A stretch of DNA of 64,000 nucleotides from Geodermatophilus tzadiensis. GTDB taxonomy: Bacteria > Actinomycetota > Actinomycetes > Mycobacteriales > Geodermatophilaceae. Positions 18,991 through 26,921 of this stretch are shown here, in pieces (within the stretch, counting starts at the first letter, position 1; every line of letters begins with the position of its first letter). The stretch is from contig NZ_PVTG01000013.1 of the NCBI RefSeq assembly GCF_003002915.1, forward strand, positions 1-64,000. Direction: 5' to 3'. Both the position numbers and the translations under genes were made by a program. The notes below the pieces were generated by a model, which saw only the letters and a program-made list of their open reading frames with translations, did no database searches and was not told the origin of the DNA.

Positions 18991-19725
18991 GTGCTCGGAC
19001 TCCCCGACGGCATCCGTGCCTGTCTCTTCGACATGGACGGCGTGCTCACCCGCACCGCGACGGTGCACATGGCCGCGTGGAAGCGCACGTTCGACGAGTA
19101 CCTGCGTGCCAGCGACCCGCAGGCGCCGCTGTTCACCCAGCTGGACTACAACCGCTACGTCGACGGCAAGCCGCGGGCCGACGGCGTCCGCGACTTCCTG
19201 GCCAGCCGCGGCATCACGCTGCCCGAGGGCAGCCCCGACGACCCGGCGTCCGCGGCGACCGTGCACGGCATCGGCCGCCGCAAGAACGAGCTGCTGCTGG
19301 CCGAGCTCGCCGAGAACGGCGTCGAGGTCTACCCCGGCTCGATGGCCTACCTGCGCGCGGCCCGGGACGCCGGGCTGGCCACCGCGGTGGTCACCGCCTC
19401 GGCCAACGGCGAGCAGGTGGTCGCCGCCGGCGGGTTCGCCGACCTCATCGACGCCCGCGTCGACGGCGTGGTCACCGCCCGCGAGGGGCTGCGCGGCAAG
19501 CCCGCCCCCGACACCTTCCTCGCCGGCGCGCGGGCCCTGGGCGTCGAGCCCGCCGAGGCCGCCGTCTTCGAGGACGCCCTGGCCGGTGTCGAGGCCGGCC
19601 GGGCCGGGGCCTTCGGCCTCGTCGTCGGGGTGGACCGGGTGGGCCAGGCCGAGGCGCTGCGCGCGCACGGCGCCGACGTCGTCGTCACCGACCTCGACCA
19701 GCTGCTCGACGGCGGTGCCCGGTGA
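18991..19725 (+). CDS. Beta-phosphoglucomutase family HAD phosphatase
   Basis: The 244-residue HAD hydrolase has the nucleophile motif CLFDMDGVL (Asp14, acid/base Asp16), a helical cap with the conserved RADGVRDFL and [10 protein letters not shown] segments, the VVTAS motif, Lys170 in RGKPAPD and [11 protein letters not shown]. Together with the GH65 enzyme that follows with a GTGA overlap, it converts beta-glucose-1-phosphate to glucose-6-phosphate. This matches the Rv3400-Rv3401 pair. TAGCGT (18979-18984) six bases before GTG 18991 indicates a leaderless two-gene operon. Confidence 0.92.
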   Translation: MLGLPDGIRACLFDMDGVLTRTATVHMAAWKRTFDEYLRASDPQAPLFTQLDYNRYVDGKPRADGVRDFLASRGITLPEGSPDDPASAATVHGIGRRKNELLLAELAENGVEVYPGSMAYLRAARDAGLATAVVTASANGEQVVAAGGFADLIDARVDGVVTAREGLRGKPAPDTFLAGARALGVEPAEAAVFEDALAGVEAGRAGAFGLVVGVDRVGQAEALRAHGADVVVTDLDQLLDGGAR

Positions 19726-22094
19726 CCGAGGGCCGGCCCAGCTTCCCGATCGAGCCGTGGGCGCTGACCGAGATCGGCCTCGACCACGCCTCCCTCGGCG
19801 TCCACGAGTCGGTGTTCGCGCTGGCCAACGGGCACATCGGCATGCGCGGCTCGTTCGAGGAGGGCGAGCCGATCGTCGTCCCGGGCACCTACCTCAACGG
19901 GTTCTTCGAGGAGCGGCCGCTGCCCTACGCCGAGGCCGGCTACGGCTTCCCCGAGCAGGGGCAGACCGTCGTCAACGTCACCGACGGCAAGCTCGTCCGG
20001 CTGCTGGTCGGCGACACCCCGCTCGACCTCGACTACGGCGAGATCGTCGAGCACCGCCGCACCCTCGACCTGCGCCGCGGGGTGCTGCGGCGGGTCACCG
20101 AGTGGCGCTCGCCCAACGGGCGCACGGTGAAGGTCACCAGCACCCGGCTGGTGTCGCTGCGGCGACGCTCGATCGCCGCGATCGAGTACTCGGTGGAGTG
20201 CACCGACGACCGCGGCGACCTCTACGTGGCGCTGCAGTCGGACCTGCTGGCCAACGAGCCCGTCGACAGCGGCACCGAGGGCGACGACCCTCGCGCGGCC
20301 GCCGCGCTGCGCCGCCCGCTGGTCAACGAGCTGGCCGTGGGCCGCGGCCAGCGCGCGGTGCTGGTGCACCGGACGCGGCGCAGCAAGCTGCGGATGGCCG
20401 CCGGCATGGACCACGTCGTCGACGTCCCCGACACCGCCACCCAGGACATGGAGGCCGGCGAGGACCTCGCCCGCTTCACCCTCGCCGCCCGGCTGCCGCA
20501 GGGCTCCTCGCTCAAGCTGGTCAAGTACCTGTCCTACGGCTGGAGCTCGCGCCGCTCGGCCGCGGCGCTGCGCGACCAGGTGGAGGGCGCGCTGGCGACG
20601 GCGAAGCTGGCCGGCTTCGAGCGGCTCATGCGCGAGCAGAAGGAGGTCCTGGACTCCCACTGGGCGCTGGCCGACGTCGAGATCGACGGGGACGGCGAGC
20701 TGCAGCAGGCGGTGCGGGTCGGCGTCTTCCACGTCCTGCAGGCGGCCCTGCGCGCCGAGCGCCAGCCGATCCCGGCCAAGGGGCTCACCGGCCCCGGCTA
20801 CGACGGGCACACCTTCTGGGACACCGAGACCTACGTGCTGCCCGTGCTGACCTACATCGCGCCCGACGCCGTCCGCGACGCGCTGCGGTGGCGGCACTCC
20901 ACGCTGGACCTGGCCCGCTCCCGGGCCCGCGAGCTCGGCCGGCAGGGCGCCGCCTTCCCGTGGCGGACCATCCGCGGTGAGGAGACCAGCGGCTACTGGC
21001 CGGCGGGGACGGCGGCCTTCCACATCAACGCCGACATCGCCGACGCCGTCGTCCGCTACCTGCACGCCACCGGCGACGAGGAGTTCGAGCGCGACTTCGG
21101 CGCCGAGCTGCTGGTGGAGACCGCCCGGCTGTGGGCGTCGCTGGGCCACTTCGACGCCGAGGACGGGTTCCGCATCGACGGGGTGACCGGGCCCGACGAG
21201 TACACCGCGGTGGTGGACAACAACGTCTACACCAACCTCATGGCGCAGCGGAACCTGCGCGAGGCGGCCGCGGCGGTCGAGCGCCAGCCCGACGTCGCCG
21301 GCCGGCTGGAGGTCACCGAGGAGGAGGTCGCCCACTGGCAGCGCGCCGCCCGGCTGATGCGCGTGCCGTGGGACCCGCGCCTGGGCGTGCACATGCAGTC
21401 CGAGGCGTTCACCCACCACGAGGAGTGGGACTTCGCCGCGACCCCGCCCGACCACTACCCGCTGCTGCTGCACTACCCGTACTTCGAGATCTACCGCAAG
21501 CAGGTGGTCAAGCAGGCCGACCTGGTGATGGCGCTGCACCTGCGCGGCGACGCCTTCACCCACGAGGAGAAGGTCGCCGACTTCGCCTACTACGAGGCGC
21601 GCACCGTGCGCGACAGCTCGCTGTCGGCCGCCCAGCAGGCGGTCGTGGCCGCCGAGACCGGGCACCTGGAGCTGGCCTACGACTACTGGGGCGAGGCCGC
21701 GCTCACCGACCTGCAGAACCTGCACGGCAACGCCGGGCACGGTCTGCACATCGCCTCGCTGGCGGGGGGCTGGATGATCGCCGTCGCCGGGTTCGGCGGC
21801 ATGCGCGACCACGACGGCCGGCTGCTGTTCAGCCCGCGGCTGCCCTCGCGGATCGAGCGGCTGCGCTTCCGGCTGGCCTACCAGGGCCGCTGCCTGCAGG
21901 TGACCATCGAGAAGGAGCGCACCACCTACTGCCTGCGCGACGGGGAGCCGCTCGACATCCACCACCACGGCCGGCGGGTCACCGTGGGCGACACCGACCT
22001 GGTGCTCGACAACCCGCCCGCGCCGGAGGTGGCGCCGGTGTCCCAGCCGCCGGGCGCCGCGCCGCGCCGCCGGGGCAACGGCCGCCGCGACTAG
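19722..22094 (+). CDS. GH65 family disaccharide phosphorylase
   Basis: The 790-residue enzyme is a glycoside hydrolase family 65 member that splits an alpha-glucobiose (trehalose, maltose, kojibiose or similar) with phosphate to give beta-glucose-1-phosphate. The catalytic acid is Glu493 in GVTGPDEYTAVVDNNVYTN, and the phosphate-site region FGGMRDHDGRLLFSPRLP is present. The N-terminal beta-sandwich starts WALTEIGLDHASLGVHESVFALANGHIGMRG. The exact disaccharide is not readable. The preceding mutase would channel the sugar phosphate into glycolysis. GTG 19722 overlaps the mutase stop. Confidence 0.93.
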   Translation: MTEGRPSFPIEPWALTEIGLDHASLGVHESVFALANGHIGMRGSFEEGEPIVVPGTYLNGFFEERPLPYAEAGYGFPEQGQTVVNVTDGKLVRLLVGDTPLDLDYGEIVEHRRTLDLRRGVLRRVTEWRSPNGRTVKVTSTRLVSLRRRSIAAIEYSVECTDDRGDLYVALQSDLLANEPVDSGTEGDDPRAAAALRRPLVNELAVGRGQRAVLVHRTRRSKLRMAAGMDHVVDVPDTATQDMEAGEDLARFTLAARLPQGSSLKLVKYLSYGWSSRRSAAALRDQVEGALATAKLAGFERLMREQKEVLDSHWALADVEIDGDGELQQAVRVGVFHVLQAALRAERQPIPAKGLTGPGYDGHTFWDTETYVLPVLTYIAPDAVRDALRWRHSTLDLARSRARELGRQGAAFPWRTIRGEETSGYWPAGTAAFHINADIADAVVRYLHATGDEEFERDFGAELLVETARLWASLGHFDAEDGFRIDGVTGPDEYTAVVDNNVYTNLMAQRNLREAAAAVERQPDVAGRLEVTEEEVAHWQRAARLMRVPWDPRLGVHMQSEAFTHHEEWDFAATPPDHYPLLLHYPYFEIYRKQVVKQADLVMALHLRGDAFTHEEKVADFAYYEARTVRDSSLSAAQQAVVAAETGHLELAYDYWGEAALTDLQNLHGNAGHGLHIASLAGGWMIAVAGFGGMRDHDGRLLFSPRLPSRIERLRFRLAYQGRCLQVTIEKERTTYCLRDGEPLDIHHHGRRVTVGDTDLVLDNPPAPEVAPVSQPPGAAPRRRGNGRRD

Positions 22095-22121
22095 CGGGCG
22101 GACCCGGGTGCGGGTCCGTGC

Positions 22122-22826
22122 TCAGCCCACCAGCAGCCAGGTCGCGGCCAGGGCCAGGGCGGCGACGTCGACGAGCAGGAAGACGGCCACCCACACGACG
22201 CCGGGGACGTGGGTGAGCCGGGCGAGCTGGTCGGCGTCAGAGTCCGGGGCGCCCCGGCGGCGCCGTTCGGCCTGCAGCTCGAGCACCGTCCGCGGCGCGG
22301 CGAGCAGCAGGAACCAGGTGACGACAGCGGCGAACGCGGCCTGCGCGGCCGCCGGCAGCCAGCCGGTGACGCCGACGAGGACGGCGCCGGTCACCAGCAC
22401 CGCTCCCAGGCCGAAGAAGTTGCGGATCTGCAGCAGCAGCAGCGCCAGGAGGGCGAGCACGGCCCACAGCACCCCGACCGCGTAGCCGGCCGCCAGCAGC
22501 GCGGCGGCGCCGAGACCGAACAGCCCGGGGCCGACGTAGCCGGCCAGCAGGGTGAGCACCATGCCGGGACCGGTGGGGCGTCCGGCGGACACGGTCAGCC
22601 CCGAGGTGTCCGAGTGCAGCCGCATGCCGGCCAGCCGGCGGCCCGTGGCGACCGCGGCCAGGCCGTGCGCGCCCTCGTGGGCGATGGTCACCACCGTGCG
22701 GGCCGGCCGCCACAGCGCCGGGCTGGCCACCACCACGAGCGCGACCAGGGCGGTCAGCACGAGCACCTCGAGGGGGAGCGACACCTCGGCGGTCGCGCGG
22801 GTCCAGAGACGGTCGAGGGCGTCCAC
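22122..22826 (-). CDS. M50-like membrane metallopeptidase family protein
   Basis: The 234-residue integral membrane protein has about six hydrophobic helices and a zinc motif H50-E-G-A-H54 (VVTIAHEGAHGLAAVATGRRL), followed by a short hydrophilic stretch (LHSDTSGLTVSAGRPTGPGMVLTLLAGYVGP) as in M50B-type peptidases. It is similar to a widespread actinobacterial 'M50 family metallopeptidase'. A substrate is unknown. The gene is convergent with GH65. Repeat copy 2 (22937-22950) lies 111 bases upstream of its start. Confidence 0.8.
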   Translation of the reverse strand: MDALDRLWTRATAEVSLPLEVLVLTALVALVVVASPALWRPARTVVTIAHEGAHGLAAVATGRRLAGMRLHSDTSGLTVSAGRPTGPGMVLTLLAGYVGPGLFGLGAAALLAAGYAVGVLWAVLALLALLLLQIRNFFGLGAVLVTGAVLVGVTGWLPAAAQAAFAAVVTWFLLLAAPRTVLELQAERRRRGAPDSDADQLARLTHVPGVVWVAVFLLVDVAALALAATWLLVG

Positions 22827-22936
22827 GGCGGCGAGTGAACAGCACGACCCTGGAAGCAGGCCGGATAGACGTCATGGGCACCGTGGGTGTCGCTGTCACG
22901 GGGACACCCGAGGTCGGCGCCCAACCCTCCCTCTGA

Positions 22937-22950
22937 CCGTTATCCCCAAC
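22937..22950 (-). repeat. GTTGGGGATAACGG element, copy 2
   Basis: Exact match read on the minus strand, with GTTGT (minus strand, 22964-22960) 14 bases upstream of it. It lies between the divergent protease and LysE genes. Confidence 0.85.
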
Positions 22951-23036
22951 TAGCTCGCGACAACTGATCACAGGAAAGACAAGCGCGACGAAAACGGGTC
23001 GCACTCGCCGAGTGGCGACTGCGACCATCCGCGGAC

Positions 23037-23684
23037 GTGGACGCCGTCGCACCGCTGGGAGCCGTTCCGGCCTTCCTCGGTGTCGTCCTGCTCATCGCGG
23101 CGACACCGGGTCCGGCGGTCGCGCTGATCGTGCGCCGTGCCGCGCTGCGGGGGGCAGCCGCCGCGGTGCCCACCGTGCTGGGCCTCGAGGTGGGGCTCCT
23201 GGTGTGGGCGCTGCTCGCCGGCGCCGGCGTCGCGGCCGCGGTCGCTGCGTCCGAGGCTGCCTACCTGGTGCTGCGCGTGGCCGGGGCCGTGGTCCTGCTG
23301 TGGCTCGGCGGCCGCGCACTGTGGCGCGCGTGCCGAGGGGACGCGGACGCACCCGGGTCCGGCGGGGGAGGGGAGCGGGCCGGCGCGGCCCGACGGGCGT
23401 TCGGCGAGGGCGTGGTGGTGCAGCTGGCCAACCCGAAGCTCGCCGTCCTCGTGGTGGCCCTCTACCCGCAGTTCGGATCCGCGGACGGTCATCCGCTGCT
23501 CACCGCGGGGGTGCTCGGCCTGCTGCAGGTCGCCGTGGAGTCGGTGCTCTACCTGGCGCTGGCGGCCGGCGTCGGCCGGGCCGGTGCGTGGTTCCGGCGT
23601 CCCCGGGTGCGCCGAGGGCTGGACGCCGTCGCCGGCACCGTGCTCGTCGGCATGGGCGTCCGCGTCGCCGGCACGGCCCGCTGA
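23037..23684 (+). CDS. LysE-family exporter
   Basis: The 215-residue membrane protein has the family signature ATPGPAVALIVRRA near the N-terminus, about six transmembrane helices, the motif QLANPKLAVLVVAL in the fifth helix and a basic end. LysE/RhtB transporters export amino acids or related small molecules; the substrate is not identifiable. It is flanked on both sides by GTTGGGGATAACGG-type repeats in the same orientation (22937 and 23803), and downstream DNA is decayed, so this could be an accessory gene. Confidence 0.82.
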   Translation: MDAVAPLGAVPAFLGVVLLIAATPGPAVALIVRRAALRGAAAAVPTVLGLEVGLLVWALLAGAGVAAAVAASEAAYLVLRVAGAVVLLWLGGRALWRACRGDADAPGSGGGGERAGAARRAFGEGVVVQLANPKLAVLVVALYPQFGSADGHPLLTAGVLGLLQVAVESVLYLALAAGVGRAGAWFRRPRVRRGLDAVAGTVLVGMGVRVAGTAR

Positions 23685-23802
23685 GCCGGGCGACACGTCC
23701 GCCCGAGCGCATCCCGCACCAGGAGCTGCCGGGCGGGCAGCATGCGCTGCCGGGACCGGCCGACGGCGGTCGTGCTCCGTTCGCCACCGACTGCACCGTG
23801 TA

Positions 23803-23816
23803 CCGTTATCCCTAAC
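23803..23816 (-). repeat. GTTGGGGATAACGG element, copy 3 (one mismatch)
   Basis: Reads GTTAGGGATAACGG on the minus strand, with one substitution. It lies 118 bases after the lysE stop and has the same orientation as copy 2, so the two bracket lysE. Confidence 0.75.
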
Positions 23817-24044
23817 AAACTCGCCAACAAACTGGTGAGCGCGCACTCGTCAACAACAGCGACACGCCGACCTTTCCGCCGTCGTGAGGTCGATGGGGTG
23901 ACCGCTGGGCGTTGCGCGCGTGTCAGGTGTCCCTCCATGGCACGTCGACCGACGCCGGCACCGGAACGCCGGACCGGGGGAGGGCGTCGAGGCACGCGCC
24001 GCGGTGACGACCGACCGGCGCGGCGTGCCGCGAGCTGAGCAGAG

Positions 24045-24240
24045 TGATCCTCCCGAGGACCAGCGGGACGCCCAACCAGGCGTCGATGACGCTCGAGAGG
24101 ACGCTCACGAGCGGGCCTCCGGCACAGCCGGCCAGCGCGCTCGGCACGACGGCGGCCGTGTCGGCACCGTGGACGGTCTTGGCCGCCAGGTCGCACCCGA
24201 AGACGTCCCGGCCGAGCGGGTGCACCACGACGGCGTCTCG
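24045..24240 (-). pseudogene. Remnant of a DppC/OppC-like permease
   Basis: In one frame the minus strand reads VVVHPLGRDVFGCDLAAKT then VVPSALAGCAGGPLVSVLSS and VIDAWLGVPLVLGRI. HPLG-RDVF followed by a VxxVxxSVIDAWLG-like stretch is the order seen at the start of DppC/OppC permeases (HPLGTDxLGRDVxSR ... GxxxGxxAGYxGGxxD). Only about 65 codons survive, interrupted on both sides. It is divergent from the permease remnant at 24286. The assignment rests on motif order only. Confidence 0.4.
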
Positions 24241-24285
24241 AGGGAGGCACCCAGGTCGCAGGACCGCGGATCGGCGGCGGTGGAC

Positions 24286-24777
24286 ATGCCCGGCGCCACC
24301 GCCATCGCCGCAACACCCTGGTTCGTCGCCGTGACGCAACTGCCCGGTGACCCGGTGCGGGCGCTGTGGTCTCTCGCCACCGCCACCGGAGCTCCACGCG
24401 CGGATCCGCACCGACCTCCGCCTCGACCAGCCGCTGGCCGTGCCGTACGGCGTGCACCTGCGCGACCTGGTGACGGGGGACTGAGGCCGGGGTCTGCCGA
24501 TCCTGCACGCGGACGCCGTCGCGCCCGGGCCGGCCGTCGTCGACGTGCTGACGGTGACGACGCCGGTGAGCGCGCTCGTCGTGGGGCTGGTCGTCGTGGA
24601 AGGGTGTTCGGCATGCCCGGCGTCGGTGACGCGATCCTGGGCGCCATCGAGGGTGGTGACCCGGCGCTGCTGGTCGGGCTGGCGACGGTGGTGATCGCCG
24701 CGGTCATCGTGACCACCGCGATCGCCGACGTCCTCGAAGCGGCCCTGGACCCTCGGCTCCGCCCGGACACGACGTGA
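24286..24777 (+). pseudogene. Decayed DppB/OppB-like ABC permease
   Basis: Pieces in two frames line up with a peptide-transporter permease. The N-terminal piece reads VAVTQLPGDPVRALWSLA. After a shift come LRLDQPLAVPYGVHLRDLVTGD, an in-frame TGA where the family has Trp (GDWG), and TTPVSALVVGLVVVE. After a second shift comes VFGMPGVGDAILGAIEGGDP with the C-terminal LEAALDPRLRPDT. One stop, two frameshifts and a missing centre make it about half the normal ~310 residues. It points to a lost peptide or nickel-type uptake operon. Confidence 0.75.
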
Positions 24778-24831
24778 CGGAGGAGTGGCTGTCAGGACGT
24801 GGTCGAGCGGGGTCCCGACGCCCTGGTTGAC

Positions 24832-24845
24832 ATAATGTGCATTAT
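24832..24845. promoter_or_regulatory. Palindromic operator-like site ATAATGTGCATTAT
   Basis: Perfect six-base arms ATAATG/CATTAT around TG, overlapping a consensus -35 TTGACA at 24827-24832. Such AT-rich dyads suit GntR or MarR-type regulators. It may have controlled the decayed transporter genes. Confidence 0.5.
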
Positions 24846-25233
24846 CGGCACGCGATGGAGAGGTGGCAGGAGGGGCTCCGTGGAGCTCCGACGGGCCGCT
24901 CCCTGCCGGCCTGATCGACACGTCGACACCCGCGACGACGCCGCGTGTCGACGACCGGAACGTGGTGCGTCGGCCCTTGGCGGCGTGCACCCGAGGCCGG
25001 GCGCATCCGTCGTCCCGTGTCGTCGTCCCGTGCCACTTGCAGCATCGCCACCGGTGCAGCGTGCCGTCCTGATGCCCGACGTTCGGCCTGCCGGCTCCCG
25101 CCGGCCCGCGGCGTCGACCCGCCTAGGGTCCGTCCCGCCGACACCCGCCCGTCCGGCCGTCACGTCCGGTCCGGGCGTCCGATCGGTCCACCCGGACCTC
25201 GGCCGGCCGACGGCCCGCCCCTCCCTGGCACCC

Positions 25234-25284
25234 ACCGACACCACCGTCATTGCGTCACTGTGACGCAATGACGGTGGTGTCGGT
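25234..25284. repeat. 51-bp perfect palindrome
   Basis: Arms 25234-25258 and 25260-25284 are perfect 25-base inverted repeats around a single T at 25259; the central part reads TTGCGTCACTGTGACGCAA. It would extrude as a cruciform or form a 25-bp RNA hairpin. It ends 32 bases before the -10 box of the lipoprotein gene at 25330. It could be a terminator, an operator, or the scar of an inverted duplication. Confidence 0.9.
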
Positions 25285-25329
25285 CGCTTCGACGGGCGGT
25301 CCGTGCGGGTGCTCCGTAGGGTCGACGAC

Positions 25330-25572
25330 ATGGAACTCCGACGTCCGATCGCCGCACTGATGACCGCGCTGGCACTGTTCGGCGGCGGTGCCACGCTGAC
25401 GGCGTGCGGCGACCCGGCCGGCACGGACCGCAACGACGGCACGACCGACGACAGCGAGAACACCAGCGGCGAGGACCCCTCGGAGGAGTCGCAGGACAAC
25501 CTCCCGGACAACAGCAACCCCGACCCGGGCGCCCCGGAGGACCAGGACGACGACACGCAGGACCCGGACTGA
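25330..25572 (+). CDS. Small acidic lipoprotein
   Basis: The 80-residue precursor has a signal peptide (MELRRPIAALMTALALFGGGATLTAC) with lipobox LTAC and lipidated Cys26. The mature ~54 residues are almost wholly Asp, Glu, Asn, Gly, Pro and Thr, with no hydrophobic core, so it is probably disordered on the outer face of the membrane. No function is known. TAGGGT (25317-25322) ends seven bases before ATG 25330, indicating leaderless transcription. It follows the 51-bp palindrome and is convergent with the zinc-finger gene. Confidence 0.75.
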   Translation: MELRRPIAALMTALALFGGGATLTACGDPAGTDRNDGTTDDSENTSGEDPSEESQDNLPDNSNPDPGAPEDQDDDTQDPD

Positions 25573-25599
25573 CCGGCAGCCCGCGCGGGGACGCGGGGA

Positions 25600-26037
25600 T
25601 CAGCCGGCGGCGCGCTCGGTGACCCAGAGCTTGTCCAGCCGGCCCGTGGAGTGCACCAGGTCGGCCAGCGAGCGCTCGAGCTCGGCCTTGGTGTGCCGCT
25701 CGGCCAGCAGCGTCTGCACGTCCTCGATGGCGCAGCGCAGCTGGTAGAGCCGGTCCTGCAGGCCGTCGAGCTCGGCGCGCTTGACCAGCACGACGTCGCC
25801 GGGCAGGCCGGCCTGGGCGGTGGCGTTGCGCTGCTCGTAGGCGCGCTGCCGGCAGGCCTGCCCGCAGTAGAGCCGGGGCCGGCCGACCGACCCGGCTTGC
25901 GGGAGCACCCGGCGGCACCAGCCGCAGCGGCGCTCTGCGCCGCTCCCCTGCCGCCCCTCCACCGGGGCGTCCGTCTCCAGCTGCGTCGTCGTACCGACCG
26001 CCTTCCCCACCGTCCTGCGGGCGCGCTGCTCTGCCAC
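25600..26037 (-). CDS. Zinc-finger conserved hypothetical protein
   Basis: The 145-residue protein has a probable zinc site C38-x2-C41 and C58-x3-C62 (RRCGWCRRVLPQAG ... RLYCGQACRQRAYEQR), a common 'CGWCGR...YCSxxCRQRAYR' module of actinobacteria. A coiled-coil helical region follows (LVKRAELDGLQDRLYQLRCAIEDVQTLLAERHTKAELERSLADL is its span). It may bind nucleic acid, but this is not known. GTG 26037 is chosen because TACCGT lies seven bases upstream; the frame extends eight codons further to GTG 26061. It is divergent from the GDPD gene. Confidence 0.75.
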   Translation of the reverse strand: MAEQRARRTVGKAVGTTTQLETDAPVEGRQGSGAERRCGWCRRVLPQAGSVGRPRLYCGQACRQRAYEQRNATAQAGLPGDVVLVKRAELDGLQDRLYQLRCAIEDVQTLLAERHTKAELERSLADLVHSTGRLDKLWVTERAAG

Positions 26038-26144
26038 GGCCCGCACGGTAGACGGAGCCACCGACAGTCCCGGCGGACACGCCCCGCGACGCGCTGCCGG
26101 AGGGCCCGTCCGGCGTGTCGGGCGGCGACGCTAGCGTGTCGGCC

Positions 26145-26921
26145 GTGCCCCCCGCCCGGTTCGCCTACCTCGACGGACCGACACCGCTGGCGATGGCCCA
26201 CCGGGGCGGGGCGATCGAGCACCTGGAGAACACCCGGCCGGCGTTCGAGGCGTGCGTGGCCATGGGCTACCGGTACCTGGAGACCGACGTCCGGGTGACC
26301 GCCGACGGCGTGCCGGTGGTGTTCCACGACCCGACCCTCGACCGGGTCACCGACCGCACCGGCCGCATCGAGCACCTGCCGTGGGCGGAGGTCGCCACCG
26401 CGCGCATCGGCGGCCGGGAGCCGGTCATGCGCCTCGAGGAGCTCTTCGGCGCCTGGCCCGACGTGCGGTTCAACCTCGACATCAAGGCCGCCGGGGTGCT
26501 GGCGTCGCTGGTCCCCCTGGTGCGGCGGACCGGGGTGGCCGACCGGATCTGCCTCGGGTCGTTCTCCGACGCCCGGGTGGCCGCGGCCCGCCGGCTGTTC
26601 GGCCCCTCGGTGTGCACCTCGCTGGGCCCGCGCGGGGTCGCCGCGCTGCGGCTGTCGTCCTACTCCCCCCGCGCCGCCGGGCTGGTGCGGCTGCCGGCCG
26701 GCTGCGCGCAGGTGCCGCTGCAGCTGGGGGGCCGGGCGCTGGTGGACGAGCGGTTCGTCGCCGCCGCGCACGCCCGCGGCCTGCAGGTGCACGTGTGGAC
26801 GGTGGACACCCCGGAGGAGACCGCGGCGATGCTCGACCTCGGGGTCGACGGGATCATGACCGACCGCCCGGCGATGCTCAAGGACGTGCTGGAGACCCGG
26901 GGCCAGTGGACGCCGCGGTGA
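26145..26921 (+). CDS. Glycerophosphodiester phosphodiesterase
   Basis: The 258-residue protein has the GDPD catalytic set: H19-R-G (AHRGG), E29-N-T-R, E46-x-D48-V-R and H61-D-P-T-L-D, then the (beta/alpha)8 barrel with FNLDIKA, HVWTVDTPEE and GVDGIMTDRPAML. It hydrolyses glycerophosphodiesters to glycerol-3-phosphate and an alcohol. No signal peptide is seen, so it is cytoplasmic. TAGCGT (26132-26137) is seven bases before GTG 26145. The stop overlaps the start of the PlsC gene, so phospholipid turnover and re-acylation genes are coupled. Confidence 0.9.
   Translation: MPPARFAYLDGPTPLAMAHRGGAIEHLENTRPAFEACVAMGYRYLETDVRVTADGVPVVFHDPTLDRVTDRTGRIEHLPWAEVATARIGGREPVMRLEELFGAWPDVRFNLDIKAAGVLASLVPLVRRTGVADRICLGSFSDARVAAARRLFGPSVCTSLGPRGVAALRLSSYSPRAAGLVRLPAGCAQVPLQLGGRALVDERFVAAAHARGLQVHVWTVDTPEETAAMLDLGVDGIMTDRPAMLKDVLETRGQWTPR

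Larger units (their letters stand above)
23685..25329. other. Degenerate accessory interval without an intact gene
   Basis: These 1.6 kb contain no convincing intact CDS; ORFs here have shuffled composition. Visible structures are repeat copy 3 (23803), remnants of two peptide-type ABC permeases (24045-24240 and 24286-24777), a palindrome ATAATGTGCATTAT (24832) with an overlapping TTGACA, and a 51-bp palindrome (25234). AT-rich islands are unusual for this genome. Between 24860 and 25230 no recognisable feature is seen. Confidence 0.65.

Noticed and set aside
22937-23816. Integron attC sites
   Set aside because: CCCCAAC resembles half of the RYYYAAC core, but no GTTRRRY partner or stem-loop of the right spacing is present.
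24863-25263. Short ORFs on both strands in the decayed interval as genes
   Set aside because: They have no domain, ribosome site or typical codon use; one ends inside the 51-bp palindrome.
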